A stretch of DNA of 48,255 nt from Fibrobacterota bacterium (GCA_003165595.1 PLWQ01000033.1:91501-139755), one strand, 5' to 3'; shown: positions 1 to 8,369, numbered from the stretch's first letter. Made by a program: numbers and translations. The notes: generated by a model from the sequence alone, not told the origin.

Positions 1-20
1 CAACGCGAGTGTTGTGTTTC

Positions 21-104
21 CGCTGGAAGGGGTGTGCCCCCGGATCACCGGCACGAAGCGCCGGAAGCCGGGGGCCAGGGGAAACCGGATTCGGTTTCCC
101 CACA
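21..104 (+). repeat. Intergenic hairpin repeat, copy R1
   Basis: This 84-base element is about 80% identical by eye to the copy at 2904-2989. It contains a GC-rich fold (CCCCGG near 38 and CCGGGG near 67) followed by a perfect 10-bp stem with arms GGGGAAACCG (77-86) and CGGTTTCCCC (91-100). It ends 22 bases before cimA, so it is either the terminator of a gene outside the window or part of the cimA leader. The repeated arrangement in intergenic DNA argues for a repeat family or a recurring structured RNA element. No protein is encoded. Confidence 0.7.
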
Positions 105-125
105 ACAAAAAATAGAAACGATTGC

Positions 126-1739
126 ATGAAATCAAGACAAACCATCAAGATTTATGACACTACACTGCGCGACGGCAACCAGGCGCTGGGCATAAACCTT
201 TCGCTCACCGACAAGCTCGATATCGCGGCGAAGCTTTCCGAACTCGGGGTTCACTACATCGAGGGCGGATGGCCCAACCCCACGAACAACGTGGACATCG
301 AGTTCTATAAACGGGCGTCGCGGCTCCGTCTGCGGCCCAGGCTCGCGGTATTCGGCTCGACGCGGCGTCCCGCAGCCTCCTGCGCAACCGACGCGTTCGT
401 GCAGGCGCTTGTCAAGGCGGAAGCGCCCGTTGCCACGATATTCGGCAAGTCGTGGGACCTGCATGTCCGGAAAGTGCTCAGGGTGACACTCGAAGAGAAT
501 CTGGCACTCATTCACGACACCGTATCGTACCTTGCCTCGCGGAAGGACGAAGTGGTCTACGACGCCGAGCATTTCTTCGACGGGTACAAACACAACCGCG
601 ATTACGCGCTTTCGACGCTCACCGTCGCCCAGGACTCGGGCGCAGATGTCATTGTCCTGTGCGACACAAACGGCGGTACGCTGCCCGCGGAGTTCCTGTC
701 GATATGGCAGGAGGTGAAGCGCCATGTCCGCTGCGCCCTCGGCGTGCATACGCATAACGACGCCGGGTGCGCCGAGGCGAATACGCTGCTTGCCGTTGGC
801 GAAGGCGCGACGCAGGTTCAGGGGACAATCAATGGCATCGGCGAGCGTTGCGGAAATGCGAATTTGTGCACGGTTGTTCCAGACTTGCAGCTCAAACTCG
901 GCTATGACGTGATCCCGCCGGCGGCATTGCGGCGGTTCACCGAGGTCTCGATATTCGTGTCCGAGGTTGCCAATGTGGCGCACAACATCCGCATGCCGTA
1001 CGTGGGCGAGTGCGCGTTTTCGCACAAGGCCGGGGCCCACGCCGACGGCGTGCGCAAAGCGAACGAATCGTTCGAGCACGTAAAGCCGGAGTCGGTTGGC
1101 AATACGCGGCAGTTTGTAGTATCGGCGCAGGCGGGGTCGAGCACCATACTCGAGCGGCTGGGTGCCCTGCACAGCAACCTCGACAAGAAGGATCCCCTTG
1201 TCAAGCAATTGCTCGCAAAAATCAAGGAGCTGGAGTCCGGCGGCTATCAGTTCGAGGCGGCCGACGCGTCGTTCGAACTCATCGCCCAGGAGATGCTTGG
1301 GCGCTTTACCGAATCGTTCGAGTTCAAGGGTTTCAGGGTGATCGAGGAGAAACGCGAGAGCGGGGACGTTTTTTCGGAGGCGACCATCAAGCTCAAGAAG
1401 GATGGCGTGTACGAGCATACCGCGGCCGAGGGCGACGGGCCGGTCAACGCGCTCGACAACGCGCTTCGAAAGGCGCTGGTGAAGTTCTACCCGAACTTGA
1501 GCGAAGTGAAGCTCGAAGATTTCAAGGTGCGCGTCCTCGATGGAACGCAAGGGACCGGAGCCAAGGTGCGCGTGCTCATCGAGTCGTCGGACGGCAGGGA
1601 GCGGTGGGGCACGGTCGGCGTCTCGGCAAACGTGATCGAGGCGGCGTGGCTGGCGCTCGTCGACAGCCTCAAATACAAGCTCATGAAGGACGATCGCCGC
1701 AGAAGGCTGCGCGGCAGGCGCAGTTCAGTTCGGATATAG
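126..1739 (+). CDS. cimA: (R)-citramalate synthase (LeuA family)
   Basis: Condenses acetyl-CoA with pyruvate to (R)-citramalate, the threonine-independent entry into isoleucine synthesis. The protein is 537 residues, the usual length for CimA. The N-terminal TIM barrel opens with the signature YDTTLRDGNQ, and the metal-binding HTHNDAGCAEAN and GTINGIGERCGN motifs follow. The C-terminal third is the LeuA-type regulatory dimer domain, which implies feedback control. The frame is open upstream to position 9, but that extension translates the R1 repeat, so the ATG at 126 is preferred even though it lacks a good ribosome-binding site. ilvE follows 25 bases downstream, which supports a branched-chain amino acid role. 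2-isopropylmalate synthase is the related alternative, but the 'TTLRDGNQALGINLS' opening and length favour CimA. Confidence 0.93.
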   Translation: MKSRQTIKIYDTTLRDGNQALGINLSLTDKLDIAAKLSELGVHYIEGGWPNPTNNVDIEFYKRASRLRLRPRLAVFGSTRRPAASCATDAFVQALVKAEAPVATIFGKSWDLHVRKVLRVTLEENLALIHDTVSYLASRKDEVVYDAEHFFDGYKHNRDYALSTLTVAQDSGADVIVLCDTNGGTLPAEFLSIWQEVKRHVRCALGVHTHNDAGCAEANTLLAVGEGATQVQGTINGIGERCGNANLCTVVPDLQLKLGYDVIPPAALRRFTEVSIFVSEVANVAHNIRMPYVGECAFSHKAGAHADGVRKANESFEHVKPESVGNTRQFVVSAQAGSSTILERLGALHSNLDKKDPLVKQLLAKIKELESGGYQFEAADASFELIAQEMLGRFTESFEFKGFRVIEEKRESGDVFSEATIKLKKDGVYEHTAAEGDGPVNALDNALRKALVKFYPNLSEVKLEDFKVRVLDGTQGTGAKVRVLIESSDGRERWGTVGVSANVIEAAWLALVDSLKYKLMKDDRRRRLRGRRSSVRI

Positions 1740-1764
1740 GACCATCTACAACGGGAGCAAAGTC

Positions 1765-2790
1765 ATGGGAAAGAACATCGATTGGAAGAACCTCGGGTTT
1801 CAGTACCTGCAAACAGAGTACTATGTCAAATGCGAATTCAAGAACCGAAAGTGGGGCGATATCCAGATCTGCACCGATCCGCACATCAGCCTGCACATAG
1901 CGGCCACCTGCCTGCACTACGGTCAGGCTTGCTTTGAGGGACTCAAGGCGTTCGGCAGAAAGGACGAATCCATCGCCATGTTCCGGCCCGACCAGAACGC
2001 GCAGCGCCTCATCAGCACCGCCCGGAGGCTCGTGATGGAGCCGCCCCCGCAGGAATTGTTCCTGTCGATGGCCACAAAGCTCATTCTGCTCAACAAAGCG
2101 TACGTGCCGCCTTACGGCACCGGCGCCAGCCTGTATGTCCGGCCCTTTCTCATAGGAACGAGCCCGCACATCGGCGTGCACGCGTCGGAAGAGTACGCTC
2201 TCATCATGCTGGCGTCGCCGATGGGCGCGTACTACAAGGACGGATTCTATCCTGTAAAGGCCTACATACAGGAAGAGTACGACCGCGCCGCTCCCAAAGG
2301 CGTCGGCGACGTCAAGGCCGGAGGTAATTATGCCGCCGGCATGATGGGCGATCTTGACGGGCAGAAGAAGGGATTTCCGATCTGTCTGTATCTCGACTCC
2401 GCCACGCACCTGTATATAGACGAGTTCGGCACGTCGAATTTTCTGGCCATCACCAAGGACGGCAAATACGCAACGCCCGATTCGTCAAGCGTGCTGCCCA
2501 GCGTCACCAACCACAGCCTGCAGGACATCGCACGGGACTTCGGTCTCACGGTTGAACGCAGGAAAATCCGGGTTTCCGAGCTCGCCGATTTTGCGGAAGT
2601 GGGCGCGTGCGGTACGGCAGTGGTTATCACGCCCGTCTCTTCCATCCGGCACGGCGACAGAGTGTATACCTTTGGCAAGGAAAACGAGGCGGGCGCAACC
2701 CTCATGCGGCTCTACAATGAGATAACGGGCATTCAGTATGGCGAGATCGAAGACCGTCACGGCTGGATGTACAGGGTGGATGCAGCCTAA
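1765..2790 (+). CDS. ilvE: Branched-chain amino acid aminotransferase
   Basis: PLP-dependent class IV aminotransferase that interconverts isoleucine, leucine and valine with their 2-oxo acids in the cytoplasm. The 341-residue length matches the longer BCAT type (about 340-360). The PLP-binding lysine is K184 in the motif VKAGGNYAAG, and the HYGQACFEGLKAF and YVRPFLIGT segments are typical. A GGGAG ribosome-binding site lies about 8 bases before the ATG. The gene follows cimA on the same strand after 25 bases, probably as one transcript. The downstream hairpins (2818-2989) would end transcription. Confidence 0.95.
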   Translation: MGKNIDWKNLGFQYLQTEYYVKCEFKNRKWGDIQICTDPHISLHIAATCLHYGQACFEGLKAFGRKDESIAMFRPDQNAQRLISTARRLVMEPPPQELFLSMATKLILLNKAYVPPYGTGASLYVRPFLIGTSPHIGVHASEEYALIMLASPMGAYYKDGFYPVKAYIQEEYDRAAPKGVGDVKAGGNYAAGMMGDLDGQKKGFPICLYLDSATHLYIDEFGTSNFLAITKDGKYATPDSSSVLPSVTNHSLQDIARDFGLTVERRKIRVSELADFAEVGACGTAVVITPVSSIRHGDRVYTFGKENEAGATLMRLYNEITGIQYGEIEDRHGWMYRVDAA

Positions 2791-2817
2791 GTTTATCTAC
2801 CTTGATGTCTCCTGTGG

Positions 2818-2842
2818 GGGGAAACCACTTTGTGTTTTCCCC
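2818..2842 (+). terminator. Hairpin after ilvE
   Basis: GGGGAAACCAC (2818-2828) pairs with GTGTTTTCCCC (2832-2842) with one mismatch and a 3-base loop, 28 bases after the ilvE stop. A second perfect hairpin, GATGCGC/GCGCATC, lies at 2860-2876, then repeat R2. The region separates convergent genes (ilvE plus, acyltransferase minus) and can act as a two-way terminator. There is no clean T-tract. Confidence 0.5.
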
Positions 2843-2903
2843 TAGCCCCAAGCCTCCTCGATGCGCTGTGCGCATCTGCGGGGTCTTGGAGCATACCCCT
2901 TCC

Positions 2904-2989
2904 CGCTGGAAAGGGTGTGCTCCCGGATCGCCGGCGCACAGCGCCGGAAGCCGGGGGCCAGGGGAAACCGCGAAGCGGTGTCCCCACCA
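2904..2989 (+). repeat. Intergenic hairpin repeat, copy R2
   Basis: Second copy of the R1 element. It begins with CGCTGGAA, has a 7-bp perfect hairpin CCGGCGC/GCGCCGG with loop ACA, and ends with a GGGGAAACCGC/GCGGTGTCCCC stem (one mismatch). The stem sequence differs from R1 while pairing is largely kept, which suggests the fold is maintained. It sits in the gap between the convergent ilvE and acyltransferase genes. Confidence 0.7.
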
Positions 2990-3002
2990 GTGGATACTGA
3001 TG

Positions 3003-4226
3003 CTAGCCTATAAATCCCTGTTCTTCAAACTTTCGATATCCCTTCAGGTACCTCAGATAACAGATCCACTTCATGGGGCTGTGCCGTTCGAATACGAACC
3101 GGTACAGCGTTCCCTCGTGCCCGAATTCCACGATGTCGCGTTTCTGAATAACGACATTCTCCATGTCCTGCACCGGAAATGATTGCGGAGGAAAAGCAGC
3201 GTTGTCATGGGTGAAGGTGAGACGGGACGGCGTCAGCGACATCGTACCTGCGCCTGTCTCGACAAACGAGAAGATATCCTTCCCCGCCTGCAGGCGCGCG
3301 CCTGAGCTTGTCGTGAGCACGGAATCGGGCGAGGCCGACCGGACCTTTTCCACAACCCGCCTGCGCTGCAGTTGCGCAAGGTCGTGCAAGTCGCCTGACG
3401 CGGGCGAATGCGGGTTGGCCGGCGTCAATCTGCATACAGCATCGATGGTCCATGCGCAGCCGCATGAACCGCAACGGATTTCGTTGCTCGTTGTCATGAG
3501 CGAATCTTCCTTTTTGCAAGCCGGGCACATCCACACGAAACGCTCCAGACCCAGGGCAAGGTCGTGGCCGGAAAACAGATCCGGCCTGTTGGCCGGATCC
3601 TTTATGTCGCTGTGCGTAATGCCGATTTTCATAACGCCGAACAGTTCGTCGTCGGAAAGCCCCCGGATCCGCTCCGGCGACACAACGTCGTACGTTACGA
3701 TAATGCGGCCCGTGCGGATGACGTCGGCCCACCACGGCTTGGTAAGGAAATTGCCGGTAACGCGGGCAATCACCAGACCCGACCGGCTCCGGCGCACGAT
3801 CTTCTCTATTCCCTTGTACATGAGCTGGGTTTCGCCGTCCCAGCTCGTTTGGCCCTCGGGGAAAATGCACACCGGATAGCCCGACGACAAAAGGGAAATC
3901 GTCTTCTTCATGGCCTTGAAATCGGACGCACCTTTCTTCTTTGGAAACGCGCCGATGCTGTTGAGGTACCAGCTCGATACGCTTCCGCGGGTAAATGCCT
4001 CGTCGTTGCACATGATGGCAAAGGGATATCTGCTGTAATAGCCGATGATCCACGGATCGAAAAACGTTCCGTGGTTCGACACGATAACGAACGGCGGCTT
4101 CGGAAGACGAGCCGAGTCTTTGGATTTTGTGAAGTGATAGCGGGGACCAAGGTAGAACCGGACGAAAAGCCGTGAAAACACGTTCCACATGATCCAACGG
4201 TAAAGATATAGTAAACGATGGCGCAT
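3003..4226 (-). CDS. PlsC-type acyltransferase with a zinc ribbon
   Basis: Family of 1-acyl-glycerol-3-phosphate acyltransferases, which transfer a fatty acyl group to lysophosphatidate or similar acceptors at the inner membrane. The catalytic NHGTFFD (HX4D, H52 to D57) and the acceptor-binding FPEGQTSWDG (from F122) are present in a domain of about 230 residues with a hydrophobic N-terminus. After it come CPAC (C234, C237) and CGSC (C252, C255), a four-cysteine zinc ribbon, and then about 140 residues ending in a compact domain rich in aromatic residues. Ordinary PlsC proteins are about 240 residues, so the 407-residue length reflects this C-terminal fusion. The substrate is not predictable. 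It is transcribed away from ychF and ends in the repeat region shared with ilvE. Confidence 0.85.
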   Translation of the reverse strand: MRHRLLYLYRWIMWNVFSRLFVRFYLGPRYHFTKSKDSARLPKPPFVIVSNHGTFFDPWIIGYYSRYPFAIMCNDEAFTRGSVSSWYLNSIGAFPKKKGASDFKAMKKTISLLSSGYPVCIFPEGQTSWDGETQLMYKGIEKIVRRSRSGLVIARVTGNFLTKPWWADVIRTGRIIVTYDVVSPERIRGLSDDELFGVMKIGITHSDIKDPANRPDLFSGHDLALGLERFVWMCPACKKEDSLMTTSNEIRCGSCGCAWTIDAVCRLTPANPHSPASGDLHDLAQLQRRRVVEKVRSASPDSVLTTSSGARLQAGKDIFSFVETGAGTMSLTPSRLTFTHDNAAFPPQSFPVQDMENVVIQKRDIVEFGHEGTLYRFVFERHSPMKWICYLRYLKGYRKFEEQGFIG

Positions 4227-4312
4227 GTGAGATTTCCAGGTAAAGACTTCCGGAATAGTTAAAAGCTAAGATCTCTTATAAGAAGGCAGAGACAAAATTG
4301 GCGACTGACTCT

Positions 4313-4501
4313 AGGGGACCTCTAAAAATTTAAAAACGCGGTCTGTCATTGCGAACGAAGTGAAGCAATCTCGCGTTTTTGAAAGGAATCAAGGGAGATT
4401 CGCAAAGCGGCTGCCCCCGTAGGATTGTAACCGGTCGAAGTCGCGGTGCCACGTCGCTTCGCTCCTCGCAATGACATTTCGGCAATTTCTGGAGGTTCCC
4501 T
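4313..4501. repeat. 189-bp foldback (MITE-like) intergenic element
   Basis: Most of the 322-base gap at 4227-4548 is this element. Its ends are an 18-base imperfect inverted repeat (4313-4330 against 4484-4501, 15 of 18 matching). Nested inside is a second inverted pair: TGTCATTGCGA at 4344-4354 and TCGCAATGACA at 4466-4476, extending imperfectly into GAAGC/GCTTC. No transposase or reading frame of note is inside. Short palindromic repeats with 'GTCATTGCGA' ends occur between genes in many unrelated bacteria, so a nonautonomous mobile or folded RNA element is likely. It lies just downstream of ychF and upstream of the acyltransferase, both on the minus strand. The rest of the gap shows nothing. 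Confidence 0.75.
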
Positions 4502-4548
4502 CTATCTTTCGACTTTAACTTTCAACTTGCAACTCGTTTTCGTGATCG

Positions 4549-5643
4549 CTACACATTGAATCTGAAGAACACGATGTCCCCATCCTGCACGATGTAATCC
4601 CTTCCTTCCGACCGAACCCTGCCGGCCGCGCGAATCGCGGCTTCCGACTTGTACTGTTCGAGGTCGGCAAGCGTAAAGACCTCTGCGCGGATGAAACCCT
4701 TTTCAAAGTCGGTATGGATGCCGCCAGCCGCCTTTGCGGCAGGCGTGCCCTTTCGAATGGTCCAGGCCCGGTTTTCCTTTTCCGTTGCCGTAAAGAACGT
4801 CTCCAGGCCCAGAAGGCGGTATGCGGCCATTGCCAGAACCGCAAGTCCCGATTTGTCGAGGCCGAGGCCGGCAAGGAATTCGGGCCGTTCTTCCGCGGGA
4901 AGATCGCTTATCTCCGCTTCGATCTTGGCGCATATCCGAACGACGTCCGAACCACGGCTCGATGCAAAGGTCCGCAGGGCTGCGGCAGGTGCGTTGTCGG
5001 CCAGGACGGCGCTTTCGTCAACATTTGCCACATAGAGAACGGGCTTTGCCGTAAGAAGGTTGAGCTCGGCAACGCAGGCGAGTTGATCCGGCGTCAGGTC
5101 AAGGTTACGCGCAGGCATACCCGACGAAAGCGATTCAAAAACCTTTTGGAATGCCGCAAGTTGTTCCTTGAGCGCCTTATCGCCCGATTTGGCCGCCTTT
5201 TCCACCCTGGCAATGCCGCGTTCTACCGTGCCCAGGTCCGCAAGCATCAGCTCGGTTTCAACAAGTCCCGCATCGCGAACAGAGTCCGCGCTCGCTTCAA
5301 CGTGCACCACGTTTTCGTCCTCGAAGCATCGAACCACGTGGACGATCGCGTTCACGTTTTTGATATGGCCCAGAAACTGGTTGCCCAGGCCTTCGCCCTT
5401 GGATGCCCCTTTGACAAGGCCGGCGATGTCGACAAGTTCGAGAAACGCGGGGACGACCTTCTGGGTCGGCGAGAGCCGGGTGATGCGGCCGAGTCTTTCG
5501 TCCGGAACGGCGACTACCCCGGTGTTGGGGTCGATGGTGGTAAACGGATAGTTTTCCACCTGCGCCTTGCCGCCGCTCAGCGCGTTGAACAGGGTCGATT
5601 TTCCCACATTGGGAAGGCCAACTATTCCTGCGGAGAGTGTCAT
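4549..5643 (-). CDS. ychF: Redox-responsive ATPase/GTPase YchF (OLA1 family)
   Basis: Universal P-loop NTPase of the Obg family that binds ribosomes and modulates translation and stress responses. The 364-residue length is standard. Walker A is GLPNVGKST (residues 9-17), followed by the G3 segment DIAGLVKGASKGEGLG. The G4 position reads NVDE rather than NKxD, the hallmark of YchF that shifts specificity towards ATP. A C-terminal TGS domain ends in DYIVQDGDIVFFRFNV, the typical YchF terminus. The ATG at 5643 has no ribosome-binding site, but no other start fits the conserved N-terminus. Confidence 0.97.
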   Translation of the reverse strand: MTLSAGIVGLPNVGKSTLFNALSGGKAQVENYPFTTIDPNTGVVAVPDERLGRITRLSPTQKVVPAFLELVDIAGLVKGASKGEGLGNQFLGHIKNVNAIVHVVRCFEDENVVHVEASADSVRDAGLVETELMLADLGTVERGIARVEKAAKSGDKALKEQLAAFQKVFESLSSGMPARNLDLTPDQLACVAELNLLTAKPVLYVANVDESAVLADNAPAAALRTFASSRGSDVVRICAKIEAEISDLPAEERPEFLAGLGLDKSGLAVLAMAAYRLLGLETFFTATEKENRAWTIRKGTPAAKAAGGIHTDFEKGFIRAEVFTLADLEQYKSEAAIRAAGRVRSEGRDYIVQDGDIVFFRFNV

Positions 5644-5709
5644 AGATTACTAAAATACGTCTACGGCGACTTTATCCTGCTGCACAAACGACGAGGGTAA
5701 ATTATTTCC

Positions 5710-5739
5710 TTGCACCGGCAGGGTCCATGGTTCTACATT
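5710..5739 (+). promoter_or_regulatory. Sigma-70-type promoter, possibly leaderless transcript
   Basis: TTGCAC (5710-5715), an 18-base spacer and TACATT (5734-5739). The predicted start of transcription falls at about 5746, beside the ATG at 5747, so the message would have essentially no 5' leader. Confidence 0.45.
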
Positions 5740-5746
5740 TGTAACA

Positions 5747-6127
5747 ATGAAGTCACCAGCCTGGAAATTCTATTTCTGGATTATCCTCTCATTCGACATG
5801 ATCTCGTTCGTGTTGCCGTTTGAAAGGGGTGTATGGGAGATCGTGGAAACGTGCTTCTTCGTGATCGCGCTGTGTGGGCTATTCGGATTCTGCTGGAAGA
5901 GAAGAATCATAGGCAGGCTGTTCTGGCAGGTGTTTTTTGCGGCTTTCCTGTGCTGGCTCCTGGTCTACTTCGCGCTGGGACGGTCTCAGGCCATGCAGAC
6001 AAGCCTGGGTTCGGTACCGGCGCTAACGCTGGTTGTCGTGGCGATCGTGGCAGCGGCGTTACATGTGCCTCTGGCGGCTGGGCTTTTCTTGTATGCATTC
6101 AGGAGAGATGTGTGGGAGGAAACGTAG
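5747..6127 (+). CDS. Small four-helix membrane protein, unknown
   Basis: I do not recognise this 126-residue protein. Four hydrophobic segments are visible (about residues 7-25, 32-50, 57-76 and 88-116), with basic KRRIIGR after the second and an RRDVWEET tail. That makes it a polytopic inner-membrane protein of the size of small DUF families. The upstream bases have no ribosome-binding site, but a promoter-like sequence ends 8 bases before the ATG. It is divergent from ychF. The consistent helix pattern supports a real gene, and no function can be assigned. Confidence 0.6.
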   Translation: MKSPAWKFYFWIILSFDMISFVLPFERGVWEIVETCFFVIALCGLFGFCWKRRIIGRLFWQVFFAAFLCWLLVYFALGRSQAMQTSLGSVPALTLVVVAIVAAALHVPLAAGLFLYAFRRDVWEET

Positions 6128-6251
6128 AGTGACGATGCTGCCCGGGGTCCATCGATGGCTCGCAAAATCATTCGGCACGTTGGCGAAATAACGCTGTTGT
6201 CAATAGGCAGCCGGGCCTCGTCGCGTCTTCTTGCAACAAGAGGAGGATTCC

Positions 6252-7406
6252 ATGTTCCGTGCGGCTCATCATGCAATCCCCGCTGCCGTGCGCTGGTCTG
6301 TAGCAACGGCGGTTACCGCTTTACTTGTGGCACTTCCCGGTTCTTTGCGTGCAGGGGAAGCGGACAATTGGCAACAGAATCATCCGGAATGGCTCTGGTG
6401 CGACGATTTCGAGTCCGCCGATACGACGCTGAGCCGCCGCTACCAGGATGTGTCCACGAATGGATTCTCAGTTGTTACCGGTGAATCGTTCGACGGCAGC
6501 CAAAGCCTCCGGCAGCATTACATGCAGGGCCAGGTTGACGCGGGCTGGATAATCAGGGTGAACGACACGGGATTCCCGGACCACATCTTTGTGCGCTGGT
6601 ACCACAAATTCGAGACGGGCTTTCAAGGCTTTCCGCCGAAAATGGCGCGCGTGCGGTATCGCGACCACACAACATGGGTATCCACGTTCGGGGTACATTG
6701 CTGGCTCGAAACCGATGGCGTTCTGGCCCTGGATGTTGCGGCCCCGAACAGTTCCCAGGCAAACAGCACGGGGTGGCTTCCCATAGCGCGCTCGGTATTC
6801 TCATTTGCAAACTCTCAGAACGTCGGACGATGGATCTGCTTCGAAATGGAGGCGCAGCTCAACACGCCGGGCTCAACCGACGGCCTTTACCGCCTCTGGG
6901 AAAACGACACCCTTCTGGCGGAGCGGACGGGCGTGGATCTGCGGGGAACCACCACGCAGAAAATCAACGAGGTCATGCTCGATTGCTACTGGAACGGCGG
7001 TTCGCCCAAACCGCAAAACCGCTATTACGACAATTTCGTGATTTCCACGAAGAAGATAGGCCCCTATAAAGGCGCCGGTTCCATCAAGAGCGGCGGTAGA
7101 CAAGGCGATGCTCCTCTTGCTCCTAAACGTAAAGCTACTGTACGAGTTATTCGCCGTGCCACTCCGGCATCGTTTGATTTCATCGTCACCTCACAGCCGG
7201 GACCGATGGCAGCGCTCTTGTATGACGTGCGCGGAAACAGGATTCTTGCACTGGCCAGCCGGTTCAGCACCACAGGAACGGAACGTATTTCGTGGGACGG
7301 CAGGGGGTGCAATGGAACGGCGTGCGCCCCGGGGGCGTACCTGGTGGAAGTGCGGGTAAACAACGTACGCGCGGGCGGCTTGTTGTTTGCATACGAAAGA
7401 TTCTGA
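6252..7406 (+). CDS. Secreted lyase-like protein with FlgD-like C-terminal domain
   Basis: A 384-residue exported protein. Residues 1-35 form a signal peptide (hydrophobic VATAVTALLVALP, then SLRAGEA). The central region (about 50-275) has the aromatic-rich pattern of concanavalin-like beta-sandwich proteins such as polysaccharide lyases: EWLWCDDFES, FVRWYHKFE, GRWICFEMEAQLN and a final YYDNFVIST strand. The last 80 residues resemble a FlgD-type immunoglobulin-like domain (ISWDGRGCNGTACAPGAYLV), often found at the C-terminus of secreted proteins. A strong GAGGAGG site precedes the ATG at 6252. A carbohydrate-binding or lyase role is an inference from the fold pattern; no catalytic residues were identified. 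Confidence 0.72.
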   Translation: MFRAAHHAIPAAVRWSVATAVTALLVALPGSLRAGEADNWQQNHPEWLWCDDFESADTTLSRRYQDVSTNGFSVVTGESFDGSQSLRQHYMQGQVDAGWIIRVNDTGFPDHIFVRWYHKFETGFQGFPPKMARVRYRDHTTWVSTFGVHCWLETDGVLALDVAAPNSSQANSTGWLPIARSVFSFANSQNVGRWICFEMEAQLNTPGSTDGLYRLWENDTLLAERTGVDLRGTTTQKINEVMLDCYWNGGSPKPQNRYYDNFVISTKKIGPYKGAGSIKSGGRQGDAPLAPKRKATVRVIRRATPASFDFIVTSQPGPMAALLYDVRGNRILALASRFSTTGTERISWDGRGCNGTACAPGAYLVEVRVNNVRAGGLLFAYERF

Positions 7407-7411
7407 ATTTC

Positions 7412-7441
7412 TTGACAAATGTATTACTGCGCTGCTATTTT
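7412..7441 (+). promoter_or_regulatory. Sigma-70-type promoter for the lipoprotein gene
   Basis: A consensus TTGACA (7412-7417), an 18-base spacer and TATTTT (7436-7441). It begins 6 bases after the preceding stop codon and would start a leader of about 37 bases that carries the GTGGAGGA ribosome-binding site of the gene at 7484. Confidence 0.65.
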
Positions 7442-7483
7442 ATGTGCATTCTCCGTTATGCAAACCTGTTCCGTGGAGGATTC

Positions 7484-8332
7484 ATGTCGTTTCGAAGGTG
7501 TGGTTATGTCTGTGTTGCGGCCTTGATTTTTCTCAGCCTCTCGTGCGGTGATTCCACCTCCGGCAACGGCAATCCCGTACAGCCGACCAAGGCCGGGTAC
7601 ACGATAACGGCCAGTTATCCCTACACGTCGGCGGGCGACAGCATTGTTGCAACCATGAATGTGAACATGTGCGACAGTACCGGTTTGAAACACGTTACAA
7701 CCATGACAATGAAATACATCATCACGGGGGAAACGCTTTCCGTCTGGTACGCTAGTTCTACCGGCGACGCGCTTTCCGCAGACCAGTCCGCAGGCATTCT
7801 TGTGTACCTGCGTCAAGGCCGGGGCTCCGGGCTCATTGGAACATGGACTATGATCGGCGGGAAAGACAGCCTCTCGTCGCCGGTGGATACCACAGGGGCC
7901 GGATACAGCACCTCCGATGTCACGGAATTCACCGGGACCACCATGGATTCGTACTGCAAAGGCACACCGGCGCAGAATGCGTATGAAACCTACAAAGCAC
8001 TTTTTGCATCGATGCCGGAGTACCAAATAACGGTGACCCAACCGAACGATCTAACGGTGCAGCTCCACGGTGCTACCTCCGGCGAAACCGTTTCAATAAC
8101 CTACGCTGCCGACTACAGCTCAATTACTTTTTCCAGCAGCGTTCAAGGTAATGCGCCGCACACGTATTATTTAAATCCGTCAACCTGTCCGAACGATATT
8201 ATGCCGACGTGGTTCTACTCGTTTCTCGAAGCGAATATCACTCCTACCACCTCAAAGCGGCTGGCCGCGGTATCGTTCAGGAGTCCGTGGCAGGCAATTT
8301 TTGATCCCGTCAGGATTCTTCTGCAGCGTTAG
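7484..8332 (+). CDS. Putative lipoprotein, unknown
   Basis: This 282-residue protein has a lipoprotein signal: a basic start, a hydrophobic run VAALIFLSLS and lipidation cysteine C21 in the LSLSC lipobox. The mature part starts with a Ser/Asn/Gly linker (GDSTSGNGNP) and is rich in Thr, Ser and Tyr in alternating beta patterns (YTITASYPYT, TMKYIITGETLSVWY), which suggests an envelope beta-sandwich protein. No family is recognised. The start at 7484 has a close GTGGAGGA site and its own promoter at 7412, so it is an independent unit. A strong hairpin follows the stop. Confidence 0.72.
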   Translation: MSFRRCGYVCVAALIFLSLSCGDSTSGNGNPVQPTKAGYTITASYPYTSAGDSIVATMNVNMCDSTGLKHVTTMTMKYIITGETLSVWYASSTGDALSADQSAGILVYLRQGRGSGLIGTWTMIGGKDSLSSPVDTTGAGYSTSDVTEFTGTTMDSYCKGTPAQNAYETYKALFASMPEYQITVTQPNDLTVQLHGATSGETVSITYAADYSSITFSSSVQGNAPHTYYLNPSTCPNDIMPTWFYSFLEANITPTTSKRLAAVSFRSPWQAIFDPVRILLQR

Positions 8333-8369
8333 AACTGGAGCTTTGTTCGCCAAAAGGCGGGGAATAAGG

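Noticed and set aside
132-1550. A long open frame on the minus strand opposite cimA
   Set aside because: It is antisense to a clear gene, uses no recognisable protein pattern and is explained by the GC-rich codon usage of cimA.
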